A stretch of DNA of 64,000 bases from Lentzea albidocapillata (GCF_000719115.1 NZ_JOEA01000009.1:1-64000), one strand, 5' to 3'; positions 28,037-37,400 are shown, counted from the stretch's first letter. Notes: generated from the sequence alone by a model not told the origin. Numbers and translations are program-made.

Positions 28037-28807
28037 TCAGCGTTCGCGGACGAACAGCGCCTGCGCCGTCGTGCCCACCGGCCCGGCCACGTCGTGCACC
28101 ACGCTGGTCGCGAGCCCGACGCCGTCCGGCCCGATGGTCGTCCGCGCGTCCATCCCGACCCACTCGCCGACGGGGCGGCGGTGCAGGTGGACGGTCAGGT
28201 CGGTGTTGATGGCGTACCACTTGCGAATGTCCACACGGGACGAGACACCGCTCGCCGAGTCGACCACGGCGAACAGCAGTTCCTCCGGTGACGGCTCGGA
28301 ACCCTCGACCACGGCCACGCGCGGGCGGGCCCACACCCGGGCATCGCCCGGCGTGAAGATGCCGCCCGACACGGAAAGCCACTCGACGGCGGCCAGGTAA
28401 CCGCCGCCCCAGTGTTCGGGGATCTCCATCGGCACGGCGGACTCGGGCGGTGCCAGCGCGGGAACCTCGCCGCCTGCCACGGAAGCCGTGTCCGAGGTGA
28501 CGATGCGCCACGCTCGCGCCGTGAGCACGGTGCGGCCTTCGTGGGACAGCGAAGCCGCCAGCAGCTCGACCGAGCGGCCGGGGCGTTCGACCGAGGTGGA
28601 CACCGTGAGGTCGGCCACCGGGACCGGGCCGAGCACCTCGAACGTGACGCGCGCCAAGGCCGACGACGGGTTGTCCAGCGCCAGCAACGACCGCACCAGC
28701 AACGCCGAGGGCGGGCCGAGGTGCTGGCTGTCCGGGCCCCACGGGCCGACGGTGTGCTCGGTGGAGCGGAACGTGTCGCCGCCCAGCGGCAGGTAGAAGG
28801 CAGGCAT
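28037..28807 (-). CDS. Acyl-CoA thioesterase-family (double hot-dog) protein
   Basis: A 256-residue protein with two hot-dog halves: the first has WGPDSQHLGPPSALLVRSL and the second INTDLTVHLHRRPVGEWVGMDARTTIGPDGVGLA, the TesB-like signature. It likely hydrolyses an acyl-CoA in the cytosol; chain-length preference is not readable. Its ATG overlaps the stop of the RecB-like gene (TGATG). Confidence 0.9.
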   Translation of the reverse strand: MPAFYLPLGGDTFRSTEHTVGPWGPDSQHLGPPSALLVRSLLALDNPSSALARVTFEVLGPVPVADLTVSTSVERPGRSVELLAASLSHEGRTVLTARAWRIVTSDTASVAGGEVPALAPPESAVPMEIPEHWGGGYLAAVEWLSVSGGIFTPGDARVWARPRVAVVEGSEPSPEELLFAVVDSASGVSSRVDIRKWYAINTDLTVHLHRRPVGEWVGMDARTTIGPDGVGLATSVVHDVAGPVGTTAQALFVRER

Positions 28808-29652
28808 CAGTCGCGGTCCTGGAGGGTCTCGGTGTCGTCCGGCTCCGGCCAGCCAGGGTAGGGCGGCGGGGTGCCGTCGAACGCCGGGCAGAAGGCCTTG
28901 TGGTCGCAGTAGTCGCACAGGCGGCTGGGGTTGGGGCGGAAGTCGCCCGTCGGCGCGGCCCGCATGATGGCCTGCCAGATCGCGTCGAGCGTGCGCTCGA
29001 AGCGGGCCAGCTCCGACTCGTCCGGCGTGTAGGCGAGGGCCTGGCGGTCGGCGAGGTACATCAGGCGCAGCTGGCGGGGGACGACGCCGCGCAGCTTCCA
29101 CAGCACCAGGGCGTAGAACTTCATCTGGAACAACGCCTTCGCCTCGCCCACCTGGCGGGGCGCGGCGCCGGTCTTGTAGTCCACGACGCGGATTTCACCC
29201 GTCGGGGCCACGTCGACCCGGTCGATGTAGCCGCGCAGCAGCACACCGGACGGCAGCTCGGACTCCACCAGCAGCTCGCGCGACTCCGGCTCCAGGCGCC
29301 GCGGGTCCTCCAGGCCGAAGTAGCCGTCGAGCAGCTTCGTGGCCGACGCCAGCCACTCCGCCTCCTCCTCGCTGCCCTCGACCTCGAACAGCGTCGCGAA
29401 CTCCGGGCGCTCGGCCTTCACCCGCTCCCAGGCCGGCGTGATCATCGAACGCGCGCGATCGGGCACCCGCTCGGCCGCGGGCAGTGCGAACAGGTCCTCC
29501 AGCACCGCGTGCACCACCGTGCCGCGCACCTGCGCCTTCGTCGGCCTCTCCGGCAGCCGGTCGACCGCGCGGAACCGGTAGAGCAGCGGGCACTGCTTGA
29601 AGTCCCCTGCCCGGGAAGGCGAGAGCGCGGGCCTGCGCAACGTGGTGCTCAT
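28807..29652 (-). CDS. RecB-family PD-(D/E)XK exonuclease with Fe-S cysteines
   Basis: A 281-residue stand-alone nuclease of the RecB/Cas4 type. Active-site motifs are GTVVHAVLEDLF, the Asp in LLRGYIDRVD and VVDYKTG; four cysteines (CPLLYRF near residue 20 and LCDYCDHKAFC near 260) form a likely [4Fe-4S] cluster. No CRISPR locus is nearby, so a DNA-repair role is more likely than Cas4. The ATG at 29652 is reached from TAGGGT with 7 bases, a leaderless start, under a DNA-damage-type promoter. Co-translated with the thioesterase. Confidence 0.93.
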   Translation of the reverse strand: MSTTLRRPALSPSRAGDFKQCPLLYRFRAVDRLPERPTKAQVRGTVVHAVLEDLFALPAAERVPDRARSMITPAWERVKAERPEFATLFEVEGSEEEAEWLASATKLLDGYFGLEDPRRLEPESRELLVESELPSGVLLRGYIDRVDVAPTGEIRVVDYKTGAAPRQVGEAKALFQMKFYALVLWKLRGVVPRQLRLMYLADRQALAYTPDESELARFERTLDAIWQAIMRAAPTGDFRPNPSRLCDYCDHKAFCPAFDGTPPPYPGWPEPDDTETLQDRD

Positions 29653-29659
29653 GGTTCGC

Positions 29660-29682
29660 ACCCTAGGACAGGGGTCTGACAA
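29660..29682 (-). promoter_or_regulatory. RecA-NDp/PafBC-like leaderless promoter of the RecB-like gene
   Basis: Minus strand: TTGTCAGAC, 8 bp, TAGGGT, then 7 bases to the ATG. The TTGTCRG box and the 8-bp spacer match the SOS-independent damage promoter of actinobacteria; the final AC departs from the consensus TG. The gene's function in DNA processing supports the call. Confidence 0.65.
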
Positions 29683-29806
29683 TCCTGGGAGCGCCACCTG
29701 GATACCGCCCGCCCGAAGCCGGTGAGGGCGGGTCCTGAAGACGTGCGCGGGAAGCACCACCACCTCAGGCGATTCACACCGAACCGCGAGATCACACCAC
29801 CCCCTC

Positions 29807-29818
29807 TACAGTGCTTCC
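29807..29818 (+). promoter_or_regulatory. Leaderless -10 element of the M50 protease gene
   Basis: TACAGT (29807-29812), 6 bases, GTG at 29819; no Shine-Dalgarno. Confidence 0.55.
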
Positions 29819-30937
29819 GTGGCCGCGCGGATCAGTGATCGAGTGGGCGGCCTGCTGCTGTTCCGGGTGGCGGGCATCCCGGTGTTGCTCGCGCCGTCGT
29901 GGTGGATCGGCTCGGCGATCGTGGTGGCGTTCTACGCCCCGTTCGTCGACGACCTCGCTCCCGGCACGGCGCCGGGCGTCGGGCTGCTGATGGCGGTGCT
30001 GCTCGCACTCTTCCTCGGGATGTCGGTGCTCGCGCACGAGCTCGGTCACTGCGTCGTGGCGCTGCGGCTCGGCCTGCCGGTCAGGCGACTGCACCTGTTC
30101 CTGCTGGGCGGGTCCACCGAGATCATGCGCACACCCGGCAAACCCGGCCACGAGGGTGCGGTCGCGGGCGCCGGTCCGGCCGTGTCCGTCGTGCTGGCGA
30201 TCATGTTCGGCATCGGCGCGATGGTCATGAACCAGGACGGTGTCGTGTGGGTGCTGGTCTTCCAGCTCGCCGCCGCGAACGCCGCCGTCGCCGTCTTCAA
30301 CCTCCTGCCCGGCCTGCCGCTGGACGGCGGCCGGATCGTCAGGGCCGGCGTGTGGGCCATGACCGGGCAACGGGCGACGGGCACGCGTGTCGCCGTGGTC
30401 GGTGGTATCGCCGTGGCCATCGCACTGGTGGCGTGGGCGCTGTACGGCGTCGCGGAAGGCGCGGAAGACCGTTGGCTGCGCTTCGGCGTGTGCGTGCTGA
30501 CGGCGTGGGGTGTCGTCGTCGGCGCGAGGAGCGAACTCGCCAGCGAACGCCGTCGCACCTGGCCCGCCGGTCTGACCCTCGCCGACCTGATCCGCCCGGT
30601 GCTCCAGCTGCCGGCGGAGAGTCCCGTCGCGGACGCGCTGAGCACCTCGGCCGGGCGCGGTGTGGTGCTGGTGCGGGCGGACGGCGTCGCGGCCGGCCTG
30701 CTCGACACCGTGGCGGCCGAAAAGCTCGCGGCGGCAAGCCCTTTCGCGCCCGCGGAGCAGGCGGCCGAGCCGATCCTGCCCGAGACCGTGCTGCTCGCCG
30801 ACGAGCCCGGCGAGGAGATCGTCGAACGCGTCCAGGGCACCGCCGCGTGGCAGTTCCTCGTCGTCGACCTGGAGGGCCGTCCGGCGGGTGTGCTGCACAG
30901 GGAGGACCTGCGTGCGGCCATTGAGAAGGGCGTTTGA
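29819..30937 (+). CDS. M50 site-2 protease-like intramembrane metalloprotease
   Basis: A 372-residue membrane protease with about six helices. Zinc motif AHELGH lies in the second or third helix and the third ligand in NLLPGLPLDGGR. Residues ~250-372 form a cytosolic CBS-like tail (DLIRPVLQLPAESPVADAL), as in Rip3-type proteins rather than PDZ-containing RseP. Substrates may be anti-sigma factors, but none is adjacent. It precedes trmI by 12 bp, a linkage common in actinobacteria. Confidence 0.94.
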   Translation: MAARISDRVGGLLLFRVAGIPVLLAPSWWIGSAIVVAFYAPFVDDLAPGTAPGVGLLMAVLLALFLGMSVLAHELGHCVVALRLGLPVRRLHLFLLGGSTEIMRTPGKPGHEGAVAGAGPAVSVVLAIMFGIGAMVMNQDGVVWVLVFQLAAANAAVAVFNLLPGLPLDGGRIVRAGVWAMTGQRATGTRVAVVGGIAVAIALVAWALYGVAEGAEDRWLRFGVCVLTAWGVVVGARSELASERRRTWPAGLTLADLIRPVLQLPAESPVADALSTSAGRGVVLVRADGVAAGLLDTVAAEKLAAASPFAPAEQAAEPILPETVLLADEPGEEIVERVQGTAAWQFLVVDLEGRPAGVLHREDLRAAIEKGV

Positions 30938-31777
<840 letters not shown>

Positions 31778-31789
31778 CCTCGCGACGCC

Positions 31790-31824
31790 GAGGGCCCCGC
31801 ACTTCACCGAAGTGCGGGGCCCTC
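31790..31824 (+). terminator. Hairpin terminator after trmI
   Basis: Perfect 16-bp stem GAGGGCCCCGCACTTC-ACC-GAAGTGCGGGGCCCTC, 12 bp after the stop; no T-run. Confidence 0.8.
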
Positions 31825-31835
31825 GTGCGTCAGGC

Positions 31836-32002
31836 TAGTGCCGTGACCGGCAGCCTTTGCCCCGTATTTCGGTGGTCAGACGGGTGCATCGTGGTGCCGG
31901 CCCCACGTCCTCATCCTGGTTGGATTCGGGCGTGGGGCCGGTGCCGCGAGGCGCCCTGCTGAGCGCCGGAAGACGCGGCGAAGGTTGCCGGTCACGGCAC
32001 TA
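31836..32002. mobile_element. MITE-like element with TA duplication (IS630/Tc1-mariner type)
   Basis: Arms GTGCCGTGACCGGCAGCCTT (31838-31857) and its reverse complement at 31981-32000 agree in 19 of 20 bases. Both ends sit in CTAG (31835-31838 and 32000-32003), giving TA direct duplications at 31836-31837 and 32001-32002, the hallmark of IS630-family insertion into CTAG. The 163-bp interior has no gene but nested stems: GGTGCCGGCCCCACG (31893-31907) pairs with 31931-31945, closing on ATCC-TGGTT-GGAT. The right CTAG contains the TAG stop of the neighbouring gene. A structured RNA is the alternative. Confidence 0.65.
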
Positions 32003-32794
32003 GTTGCTCTCGAGCTTCTCGATGCCGCAGACCTTCCAGTCGCCACTCTCTTTGAGCAGCTTGTAGATGATGGAGCCCGACGCGACCTTGCCCGGGTTGT
32101 TCGGGTCCTGGAGCCCGGTGAGGCTCTGCCTGAACGTGCCGGTGCTGCCCGACGTCCTGACCTCCGACACGGTGGCCTTCACGCTCGGGTTCGGTGCGGC
32201 GGTCTGGGGCTTCAGCTTGGGGAACTCCGCCGAGCACACGAGGTCCTTGACGTCGTTCGGGGTGCTGTTGCCCGCGCGAGCGCCCTTGATGATCCTGTCG
32301 GTGAACTCCTTCGCGACGTCCTCGGCGTCGCTGTCACCGCCGCTCGACGAGCTCTTCGACGACGGCGTGGTCGGCTTCGAGGAGCTGCCGCCCGTCGGCT
32401 CCGTGTTCGTGCTCGTGTTCGTCGCCGCGGTGTTGTCGCCGCCGCCCGAGTCGCCGGAGAGCAGGACCGCGGCCGTGATGCCACCGCCGACGAGCACCAG
32501 CACGCCGACGACGACGCCGATGATCAGGCCGGTGTTGCTCTTCTTGGGCGGCGGACCGCCGAACCCGCCGGGCTGGCCGAACGGCTGCTGGCCGTAGGGA
32601 CCGGGCTGGCCCTGCTGCTGGCCGTACTGACCGGGTTGCTGCCCGTAGCCGGGTGGCGGCTGCTGGCCGTACTGGCCAGGCTGCTGCGGCTGCCCCGGCT
32701 GTTGTCCGTACCCCGGTTGCGGCTGCTGGCCGTAACCGGGTTGCTGCGGCGGCTGCTGCCCGTAGGGGCCCGGCTGCTGCGGCGGGTAGGTCAT
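32000..32794 (-). CDS. Pro/Gly/Gln-rich single-pass membrane protein (paralog 1)
   Basis: A 264-residue protein. Residues 1-~82 are tandem [13 protein letters not shown] repeats on the cytosolic side, one membrane helix follows KKSNTG ([17 protein letters not shown]), then a Ser/Thr-rich linker and an extracytoplasmic domain (~150-264) ending in GDWKVCGIEKLESN, like DUF4878/NTF2-like domains. ATG at 32794 with GGGGGAA upstream. The stop lies in the CTAG target of the adjacent MITE. The next gene upstream is a paralog. Function unknown; the repeats could drive self-association. Confidence 0.88.
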   Translation of the reverse strand: MTYPPQQPGPYGQQPPQQPGYGQQPQPGYGQQPGQPQQPGQYGQQPPPGYGQQPGQYGQQQGQPGPYGQQPFGQPGGFGGPPPKKSNTGLIIGVVVGVLVLVGGGITAAVLLSGDSGGGDNTAATNTSTNTEPTGGSSSKPTTPSSKSSSSGGDSDAEDVAKEFTDRIIKGARAGNSTPNDVKDLVCSAEFPKLKPQTAAPNPSVKATVSEVRTSGSTGTFRQSLTGLQDPNNPGKVASGSIIYKLLKESGDWKVCGIEKLESN

Positions 32795-32837
32795 GGAGTT
32801 CCCCCGAAGTGGATGAAGCGGACCGGCCGGCTGACGA

Positions 32838-33671
32838 CTACCTGGTCGTCGGGATCTTGATGTCCTTGGCCAGCGTGCAGACCTTCCAGTCGCCCGACTC
32901 CTTCTTGAACTTCAGCTCGGAGTCGATGGTCTGGGTCGTGCCACCGTAACTACCGCTGATGGTGAGCTTGACGGTCGCCTCGTTACCGGAGACGGTCGCG
33001 CCCTTGTACGTCATCTTCGGCACCGGCATCTTCTTGGCCTCCTCGGCCAGCTTCCGCTGCTCGGGGGTCAGCTTCTTCTCGAGCTCGGCAGCCTCGTCGA
33101 GCATGGCCTTGCAGGCCATCGACTTGGCCTTGCTCTCGTTCTTCGAGCTCACGACGGAGATGTACTCCTCGACGGCCTTCTTCACGTCGGCCTCGGCTCC
33201 ACCGCTGCTGCCGCTGTCAGTCGAACCCGAGTCCGGCGACGAACTGCTGGAGCTGCTGGAGCTGTTGGCGGTGAGCATGACGGCCGCCGTGATGCCGCCG
33301 CCGAGGAGCACCAGCACGCCGACGACGACGCCGACGATCAGGCCGGTGTTGCTCTTCTTGGGCGGAGGGCCGCCGAACCCGCCGGGCTGGCCGTACGGCT
33401 GCTGACCGTAGGGCTGCTGGCCGTACTGGCCCTGCTGCTGGAACCCGCCGCTCGGCGGTCCCTGCTGGCCGAACGGGTCCTGCTGCGGCTGGCCGTACTG
33501 GCCGGGCTGCTGCCCGTACCCCGGTGGCGGCTGCTGGCCGTATCCGGGCTGCTGCGGCTGGCCGTAACCCGGCTGGCCCTGACCCGGCTGCTGCGGCGGC
33601 TGCTGCCCGTAGGGCCCACCGGGCTGCGGCTGCTGCCCGTAGGGACCGGGCTGCTGCGGCGGGTAGGTCAT
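32838..33671 (-). CDS. Pro/Gly/Gln-rich single-pass membrane protein (paralog 2)
   Basis: A 277-residue paralog of the downstream gene with the same plan: PGYGQQ-type repeats to ~residue 104, [22 protein letters not shown] helix, poly-Ser linker, and an extracytoplasmic domain of ~130 residues ending [18 protein letters not shown]. The N-terminal and membrane parts are nearly identical between paralogs, but the outer domains differ strongly, so repeat and anchor are conserved while the exposed domain diverged. ATG at 33671 with GGGGGAG upstream. Function unknown. Confidence 0.88.
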   Translation of the reverse strand: MTYPPQQPGPYGQQPQPGGPYGQQPPQQPGQGQPGYGQPQQPGYGQQPPPGYGQQPGQYGQPQQDPFGQQGPPSGGFQQQGQYGQQPYGQQPYGQPGGFGGPPPKKSNTGLIVGVVVGVLVLLGGGITAAVMLTANSSSSSSSSSPDSGSTDSGSSGGAEADVKKAVEEYISVVSSKNESKAKSMACKAMLDEAAELEKKLTPEQRKLAEEAKKMPVPKMTYKGATVSGNEATVKLTISGSYGGTTQTIDSELKFKKESGDWKVCTLAKDIKIPTTR

Positions 33672-33772
33672 CGAAACTCCCCCGATGTGGATGAGGTGAT
33701 CTTCTGCTGGACATTGTGGTGCTTCGCCCGGTAACCCGCGGGCGAATGAGATCTATCGACACGCACGAGTGG

Positions 33773-34156
33773 TTATGCACACGGTCTGAAGTGGCGCTGG
33801 AGTCGCGTTCCGGCCGCGCGAAGGTCGTGTCTGATAACGATTGTGGCAACTCCACCGGGAATCGAGTGCGATGCACTGCGCTGTCGGGGTGGTGCGCCGG
33901 TCGCGTCGGTGGGACCACCCGGTTGGCGGCACGCCGGCCGGTCGCAACGGAGTCCCGCTCGCGCGGGTCCTCCGATGGGCACGAACGGGGTGGGTTGCGG
34001 TGCGTGACCGCCGAACGGATCAACGACTGGTCCACCTGGTGGGACGATGGCGGATCGCCGCCCGTCGCCGGGTCGCGAGCCGTACCAGGCGTGTCCATTG
34101 TCGTCCGAGGGGGGTCGCGGACCGTAGGGACCGGGCCGCCGCCCTGGTGCTCCCAT
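33773..34156 (-). CDS. Doubtful short Pro-rich protein, possibly a decayed paralog
   Basis: The 127-codon frame begins at an ATG preceded by GAGGAGAGGGTC, a good ribosome site, and starts MGAPGRRPGPYGPRPP, echoing the PGPYGQQ repeats of the two downstream proteins. After ~60 residues the sequence looks non-coding, third-position G/C is only about 65 percent, and there is no membrane helix. It may be a broken third paralog or chance. Confidence 0.25.
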   Translation of the reverse strand: MGAPGRRPGPYGPRPPSDDNGHAWYGSRPGDGRRSAIVPPGGPVVDPFGGHAPQPTPFVPIGGPARAGLRCDRPACRQPGGPTDATGAPPRQRSASHSIPGGVATIVIRHDLRAAGTRLQRHFRPCA

Positions 34157-34341
34157 GACCCTCTCCTCGGGCTTCTCGCAGGTCGTCTGGCGTGTCGAGA
34201 CACGAAACGCCGGTCGTGGTTTCTGGGACGCACCGTAGCGGGTAGGCGGTCGAACCGGACACCGAGATGGAGCAGTTGACCTCTGTTGGAGGCCTCACCG
34301 TTGCACCACACGAGCGAAGATGATGTTGTGAGTACCCCATT

Positions 34342-34364
34342 TTGTCGGTGATCGCCGGTACCGT
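34342..34364 (+). promoter_or_regulatory. RecA-NDp/PafBC consensus promoter of arc/mpa
   Basis: TTGTCGGTG (34342-34350), exactly 8 bp, TACCGT (34359-34364). This is a full match to TTGTCRGTG-N8-TANNNT. The predicted start near 34371 leaves a 26-base leader with GGAGGAGG. A palindrome GTACCG-TAAT-CGGTAC (34358-34373) covers the -10 and start site and may be an added operator. Confidence 0.7.
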
Positions 34365-34396
34365 AATCGGTACGAACACGGGAGGAGGGTGCCGAC

Positions 34397-36196
34397 ATGC
34401 AGCACGGTCATCCCGGCAGCCAACCCGATGAGGGTGGCGAGCTGAACCAAGGCAACAATTCTGCTGAGCTGACTGCGCAGATCAGGTTCCTCGAGGACGA
34501 GATCGCGTCGTTGCGTCGCAAGCTGACCGAGTCGCCGCGGCACACGCGGTTGCTCGAGCAGCGCTTGGCTGAGGCGACAGAGCGCGTCAGCCAGCTGACC
34601 GAGCGAAACACGAAGCTCATAGACACCCTCCGCGAAGCACGAAGTCAACTGCTCGCGCTGCGTGAGGAAGTCGACCGGCTGGCGCAACCGCCCAGTGGGT
34701 ACGGCGTCTTCATGGCACGTTTCGACGACGGGACCGTGGACGTCTTCACGTCCGGCCGCAGGATGCGCGTAGCCGTGTCCCCCGCGGTCGAGCCGGAGAA
34801 GATCGCCTACGGCCAGTCCGTGCGTCTCAACGAGGCGCTGACGGTCGTCGAGGCCGGCGGGTTCGAGCGTTCCGGCGAGGTCTGCTCTCTGCGGGAGGTG
34901 CTGACCGACGACGACGGTCTGGACACCATTTCCCGCGCGCTGGTCGTCGGCCACGCGGACGAGGAGAGGGTGGTCTGGCTCGCGCAGCCGCTGCTCGACT
35001 CGCCGCTGAAGCCCGGCGACTCGCTGCTGGTCGACTCGAAGGCGGGTTTCGCCTACGAACGGGTCCCCAAGGCCGAGGTCGAGGACCTCGTGCTCGAGGA
35101 GGTCCCGGACATCGACTACAGCGACATCGGTGGCCTCTCCAGGCAGATCGAGCAGATCCGCGACGCCGTGGAGCTGCCGTTCCTGCACGCCGACCTGTTC
35201 CGCGAGTACGAGCTGCGCCCGCCCAAGGGCGTGCTGCTCTACGGCCCTCCCGGTTGCGGCAAGACGCTCATCGCCAAGGCGGTGGCGAACTCCCTGGCCA
35301 AGAAGGTGCGGGAGATCCGCGGCGAGACCGACAAGCAGGCCAAGTCCTACTTCCTCAACATCAAGGGCCCCGAGCTCCTCAACAAGTTCGTCGGTGAGAC
35401 CGAGCGGCACATCCGCCTGATCTTCCAGCGGGCTCGCGAGAAGGCGTCCGACGGCACCCCCGTGATCGTGTTCTTCGACGAGATGGACTCGATCTTCCGC
35501 ACCCGTGGTTCGGGTGTGTCGTCCGACGTCGAGACGACGATCGTGCCCCAGCTCCTCGCCGAGATCGACGGCGTCGAGGGCCTGGAGAACGTCATCGTCA
35601 TCGGCGCCTCCAACCGCGAGGACATGATCGACCCGGCGATCCTCCGCCCCGGCCGACTCGACGTGAAGATCAAGATCGAGCGACCGGACGCCGAGGGCGC
35701 GAAGGACATCTTCAACAAGTACCTGACGCCCAACCTCCCGCTGCACGCCGACGACCTCGCCGAGTTCGGCGGGGACCCGAAGGCCTGCATCGAGGGCATG
35801 GTGCAGCACACCGTGGAGCGCATGTACGAGGAGTCCGAGGACAACCGGTTCCTGGAGGTCACCTACGCCAACGGTGACAAGGAGGTCCTGTACTTCCGGG
35901 ACTTCAACTCCGGGGCCATGATCCAGAACATCGTCGACAGGGCGAAGAAGGCGGCGATCAAGTCGCTGCTGGACACCAAGCAGCCCGGACTCTCCGTCCG
36001 GCACCTGCAGGGCGCCATTCTCGACGAGTTCGCCGAGAACGAGGACCTGCCGAACACGACGAACCCGGACGACTGGGCTCGCATCTCGGGCAAGAAGGGC
36101 GAGCGGATCGTCTACATCCGCACGCTCGTCACCGGGAAGAACCAGGACGCCGGCCGCGCGATCGACACGGCCGCGAACACCGGCACGTACCTGTAG
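34397..36196 (+). CDS. arc: Proteasome-associated AAA ATPase ARC/Mpa
   Basis: Hexameric unfoldase that recognises pupylated proteins and feeds them to the 20S proteasome. The 599-residue protein has an N-terminal coiled coil (~25-95) that binds Pup, two OB folds (~100-235), an AAA module with Walker [10 protein letters not shown] and Walker [10 protein letters not shown], and the proteasome-docking C-terminus GTYL (penultimate Tyr, as in GQYL). ATG at 34397 with GGAGGAGGG upstream. The promoter matches the DNA-damage consensus. Partner genes dop-pup-prcBA lie 12 kb downstream and pafA 24 kb downstream. Confidence 0.98.
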   Translation: MQHGHPGSQPDEGGELNQGNNSAELTAQIRFLEDEIASLRRKLTESPRHTRLLEQRLAEATERVSQLTERNTKLIDTLREARSQLLALREEVDRLAQPPSGYGVFMARFDDGTVDVFTSGRRMRVAVSPAVEPEKIAYGQSVRLNEALTVVEAGGFERSGEVCSLREVLTDDDGLDTISRALVVGHADEERVVWLAQPLLDSPLKPGDSLLVDSKAGFAYERVPKAEVEDLVLEEVPDIDYSDIGGLSRQIEQIRDAVELPFLHADLFREYELRPPKGVLLYGPPGCGKTLIAKAVANSLAKKVREIRGETDKQAKSYFLNIKGPELLNKFVGETERHIRLIFQRAREKASDGTPVIVFFDEMDSIFRTRGSGVSSDVETTIVPQLLAEIDGVEGLENVIVIGASNREDMIDPAILRPGRLDVKIKIERPDAEGAKDIFNKYLTPNLPLHADDLAEFGGDPKACIEGMVQHTVERMYEESEDNRFLEVTYANGDKEVLYFRDFNSGAMIQNIVDRAKKAAIKSLLDTKQPGLSVRHLQGAILDEFAENEDLPNTTNPDDWARISGKKGERIVYIRTLVTGKNQDAGRAIDTAANTGTYL

Positions 36197-36208
36197 TACC
36201 GCTTCACC

Positions 36209-36251
36209 GAACCGCCCCGGTCGCTGCACCACACGGCCGGGGCGGTTCTTT
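36209..36251 (+). terminator. Terminator after arc
   Basis: Perfect 12-bp stem GAACCGCCCCGG / CCGGGGCGGTTC (36209-36220, 36237-36248) followed by TTTC; it lies between convergent genes and may serve both. Confidence 0.8.
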
Positions 36252-37042
36252 CATGCGGTGACGCGTCTCCTGGTGAACGCGGTGAGCGCCGCGGTCAGCA
36301 CCGCCATCACGACCCAGCCCGCCCAGCCGCTCAGACCCAGCGTCCACGGGTCGGGCGGAGCGAACTCCGAGGCGTCGGTGAAGGCGATGTTCACGAAGGC
36401 GATGACCAACGTGTTGTTCGCGGCGTGGGCGATCGAGCACGCCCAGACCGAGTTCGTGTGCAGTCGCAGCATGCCCAGCAACGTGCCGAACAGCACGGTG
36501 AACACCGCGAACGGGATGAACGCCGGCAGCGACCCGACATGGCCCGGCAGGTGCCACGCGGCCCAGATCACGCCGCTCAGCCCGAACGCGCCCCACCTGC
36601 CGAACCGCATCAGGCGCGGTAGCAGGAAACCGCGCCAGCCCCACTCCTCGCAGAACGCGAGTGGCAGCACCAGCAGGAAGAGCAGGCCGGCGCGGATCAG
36701 CGCCGTCAGCAGCACCTCGCCCGTCGGTCCCTCTCCGTGGACCTGGTGCAGTCCGGAGAACCCCGTGAGGTCGAGCCGGACGGCGATCACCACGGCGAGC
36801 ACGGCGAGGCCGAGGAGCGCCGCGAGCGCCACCGCGCTCTGCCTCGCGACCTGCCGCGCGGGCTGCCGGGTGAGGCCCGTGTCGTCCAGGTCGAACCGGC
36901 GCACGACGACCAGCATCGCGAGCCCGACCCCCAGCATCCCTCCCGGCGCGATGACGTCCACGCCCGTCGCCTGCTTGAACGACCAGAGCAGCCACGGGAC
37001 CGAGAACGCGATCCCGAGGAACGTCCACACCGGCCTGGTCAC
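36251..37042 (-). CDS. CPBP-family (CAAX-type) intramembrane metalloprotease
   Basis: A 263-residue membrane protein with about eight helices. The family motifs are EEWGWRGFLLP (Glu-Glu and Arg), WAAWHLPG (His) and IAHAANN (His, Asn). Such proteases act in maturation or immunity of peptides; no peptide gene is adjacent. The GTG start at 37042 overlaps the upstream gene's stop (GTGA), so the two are co-translated. Confidence 0.9.
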   Translation of the reverse strand: MTRPVWTFLGIAFSVPWLLWSFKQATGVDVIAPGGMLGVGLAMLVVVRRFDLDDTGLTRQPARQVARQSAVALAALLGLAVLAVVIAVRLDLTGFSGLHQVHGEGPTGEVLLTALIRAGLLFLLVLPLAFCEEWGWRGFLLPRLMRFGRWGAFGLSGVIWAAWHLPGHVGSLPAFIPFAVFTVLFGTLLGMLRLHTNSVWACSIAHAANNTLVIAFVNIAFTDASEFAPPDPWTLGLSGWAGWVVMAVLTAALTAFTRRRVTA

Positions 37043-37377
37043 GTCACCACCGCCGCCAGCGCCGCGATGACGTCGTCCGGCGCGGTCACCAGGACCTCGC
37101 CGTACCCCTCCGTGACAATCCAGACCGCCGCTCGTCCACTTCGGACGGCCACGAGCTGACGCCCGCGCCTGCCCATCCAGATGCCCGCCTTGCCGATCCC
37201 CGCCATCTCGGCGCCGGCGATGCGCACGCCGTGCAACGTGAGGAACGGGTGCCGCTCTCGTCGTACCTCGCGGATCGCCCCCAGCGGCACTTCGAAGCGC
37301 CGCTGCCACGTGAAGATCCGTTCCCACGCGGTGAACTCGATGACGAGCCTGCCGTCGTGGATCGCTGTTGTCGCCAT
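37039..37377 (-). CDS. Hypothetical PH-like small protein
   Basis: A 112-residue soluble protein of mixed beta strands: RLVIEFTAWERIFTWQRRFEVPLGAIREV and a conserved-looking GIGKAGIWMGRRGRQLVAVRSG. The pattern resembles bacterial PH-like domains found beside membrane proteins, but no family is certain. ATG at 37377 with GGGGAGGAAG upstream. First gene of a pair with the CPBP protease; divergent from the GntR regulator across 61 bp. Confidence 0.75.
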   Translation of the reverse strand: MATTAIHDGRLVIEFTAWERIFTWQRRFEVPLGAIREVRRERHPFLTLHGVRIAGAEMAGIGKAGIWMGRRGRQLVAVRSGRAAVWIVTEGYGEVLVTAPDDVIAALAAVVT

Positions 37378-37400
37378 GGACGCTTCCTCCCCGGTGAGCA

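Larger units (their letters stand above)
33672..34396. other. 725-bp region between paralog 2 and arc, mostly without clear genes
   Basis: Third-position G/C is visibly lower than in neighbouring genes. It holds the promoter of the repeat-protein pair on the minus strand, one doubtful short minus-strand gene (33773-34156), and the arc promoter at its right end. No other feature is supported. Confidence 0.5.

Noticed and set aside
31835..32003. Large inverted repeat read as a bidirectional terminator
   Set aside because: trmI already has a 16-bp terminator at 31790-31824, and the TA duplications in CTAG fit insertion better.
33716..34279. 187-codon plus-strand frame upstream of arc
   Set aside because: Composition is non-coding and it would run across the region toward the arc promoter without a ribosome site.
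34295..36232. 645-codon minus-strand frame over arc
   Set aside because: Antisense shadow of a strongly conserved gene, with no ribosome site or domain.
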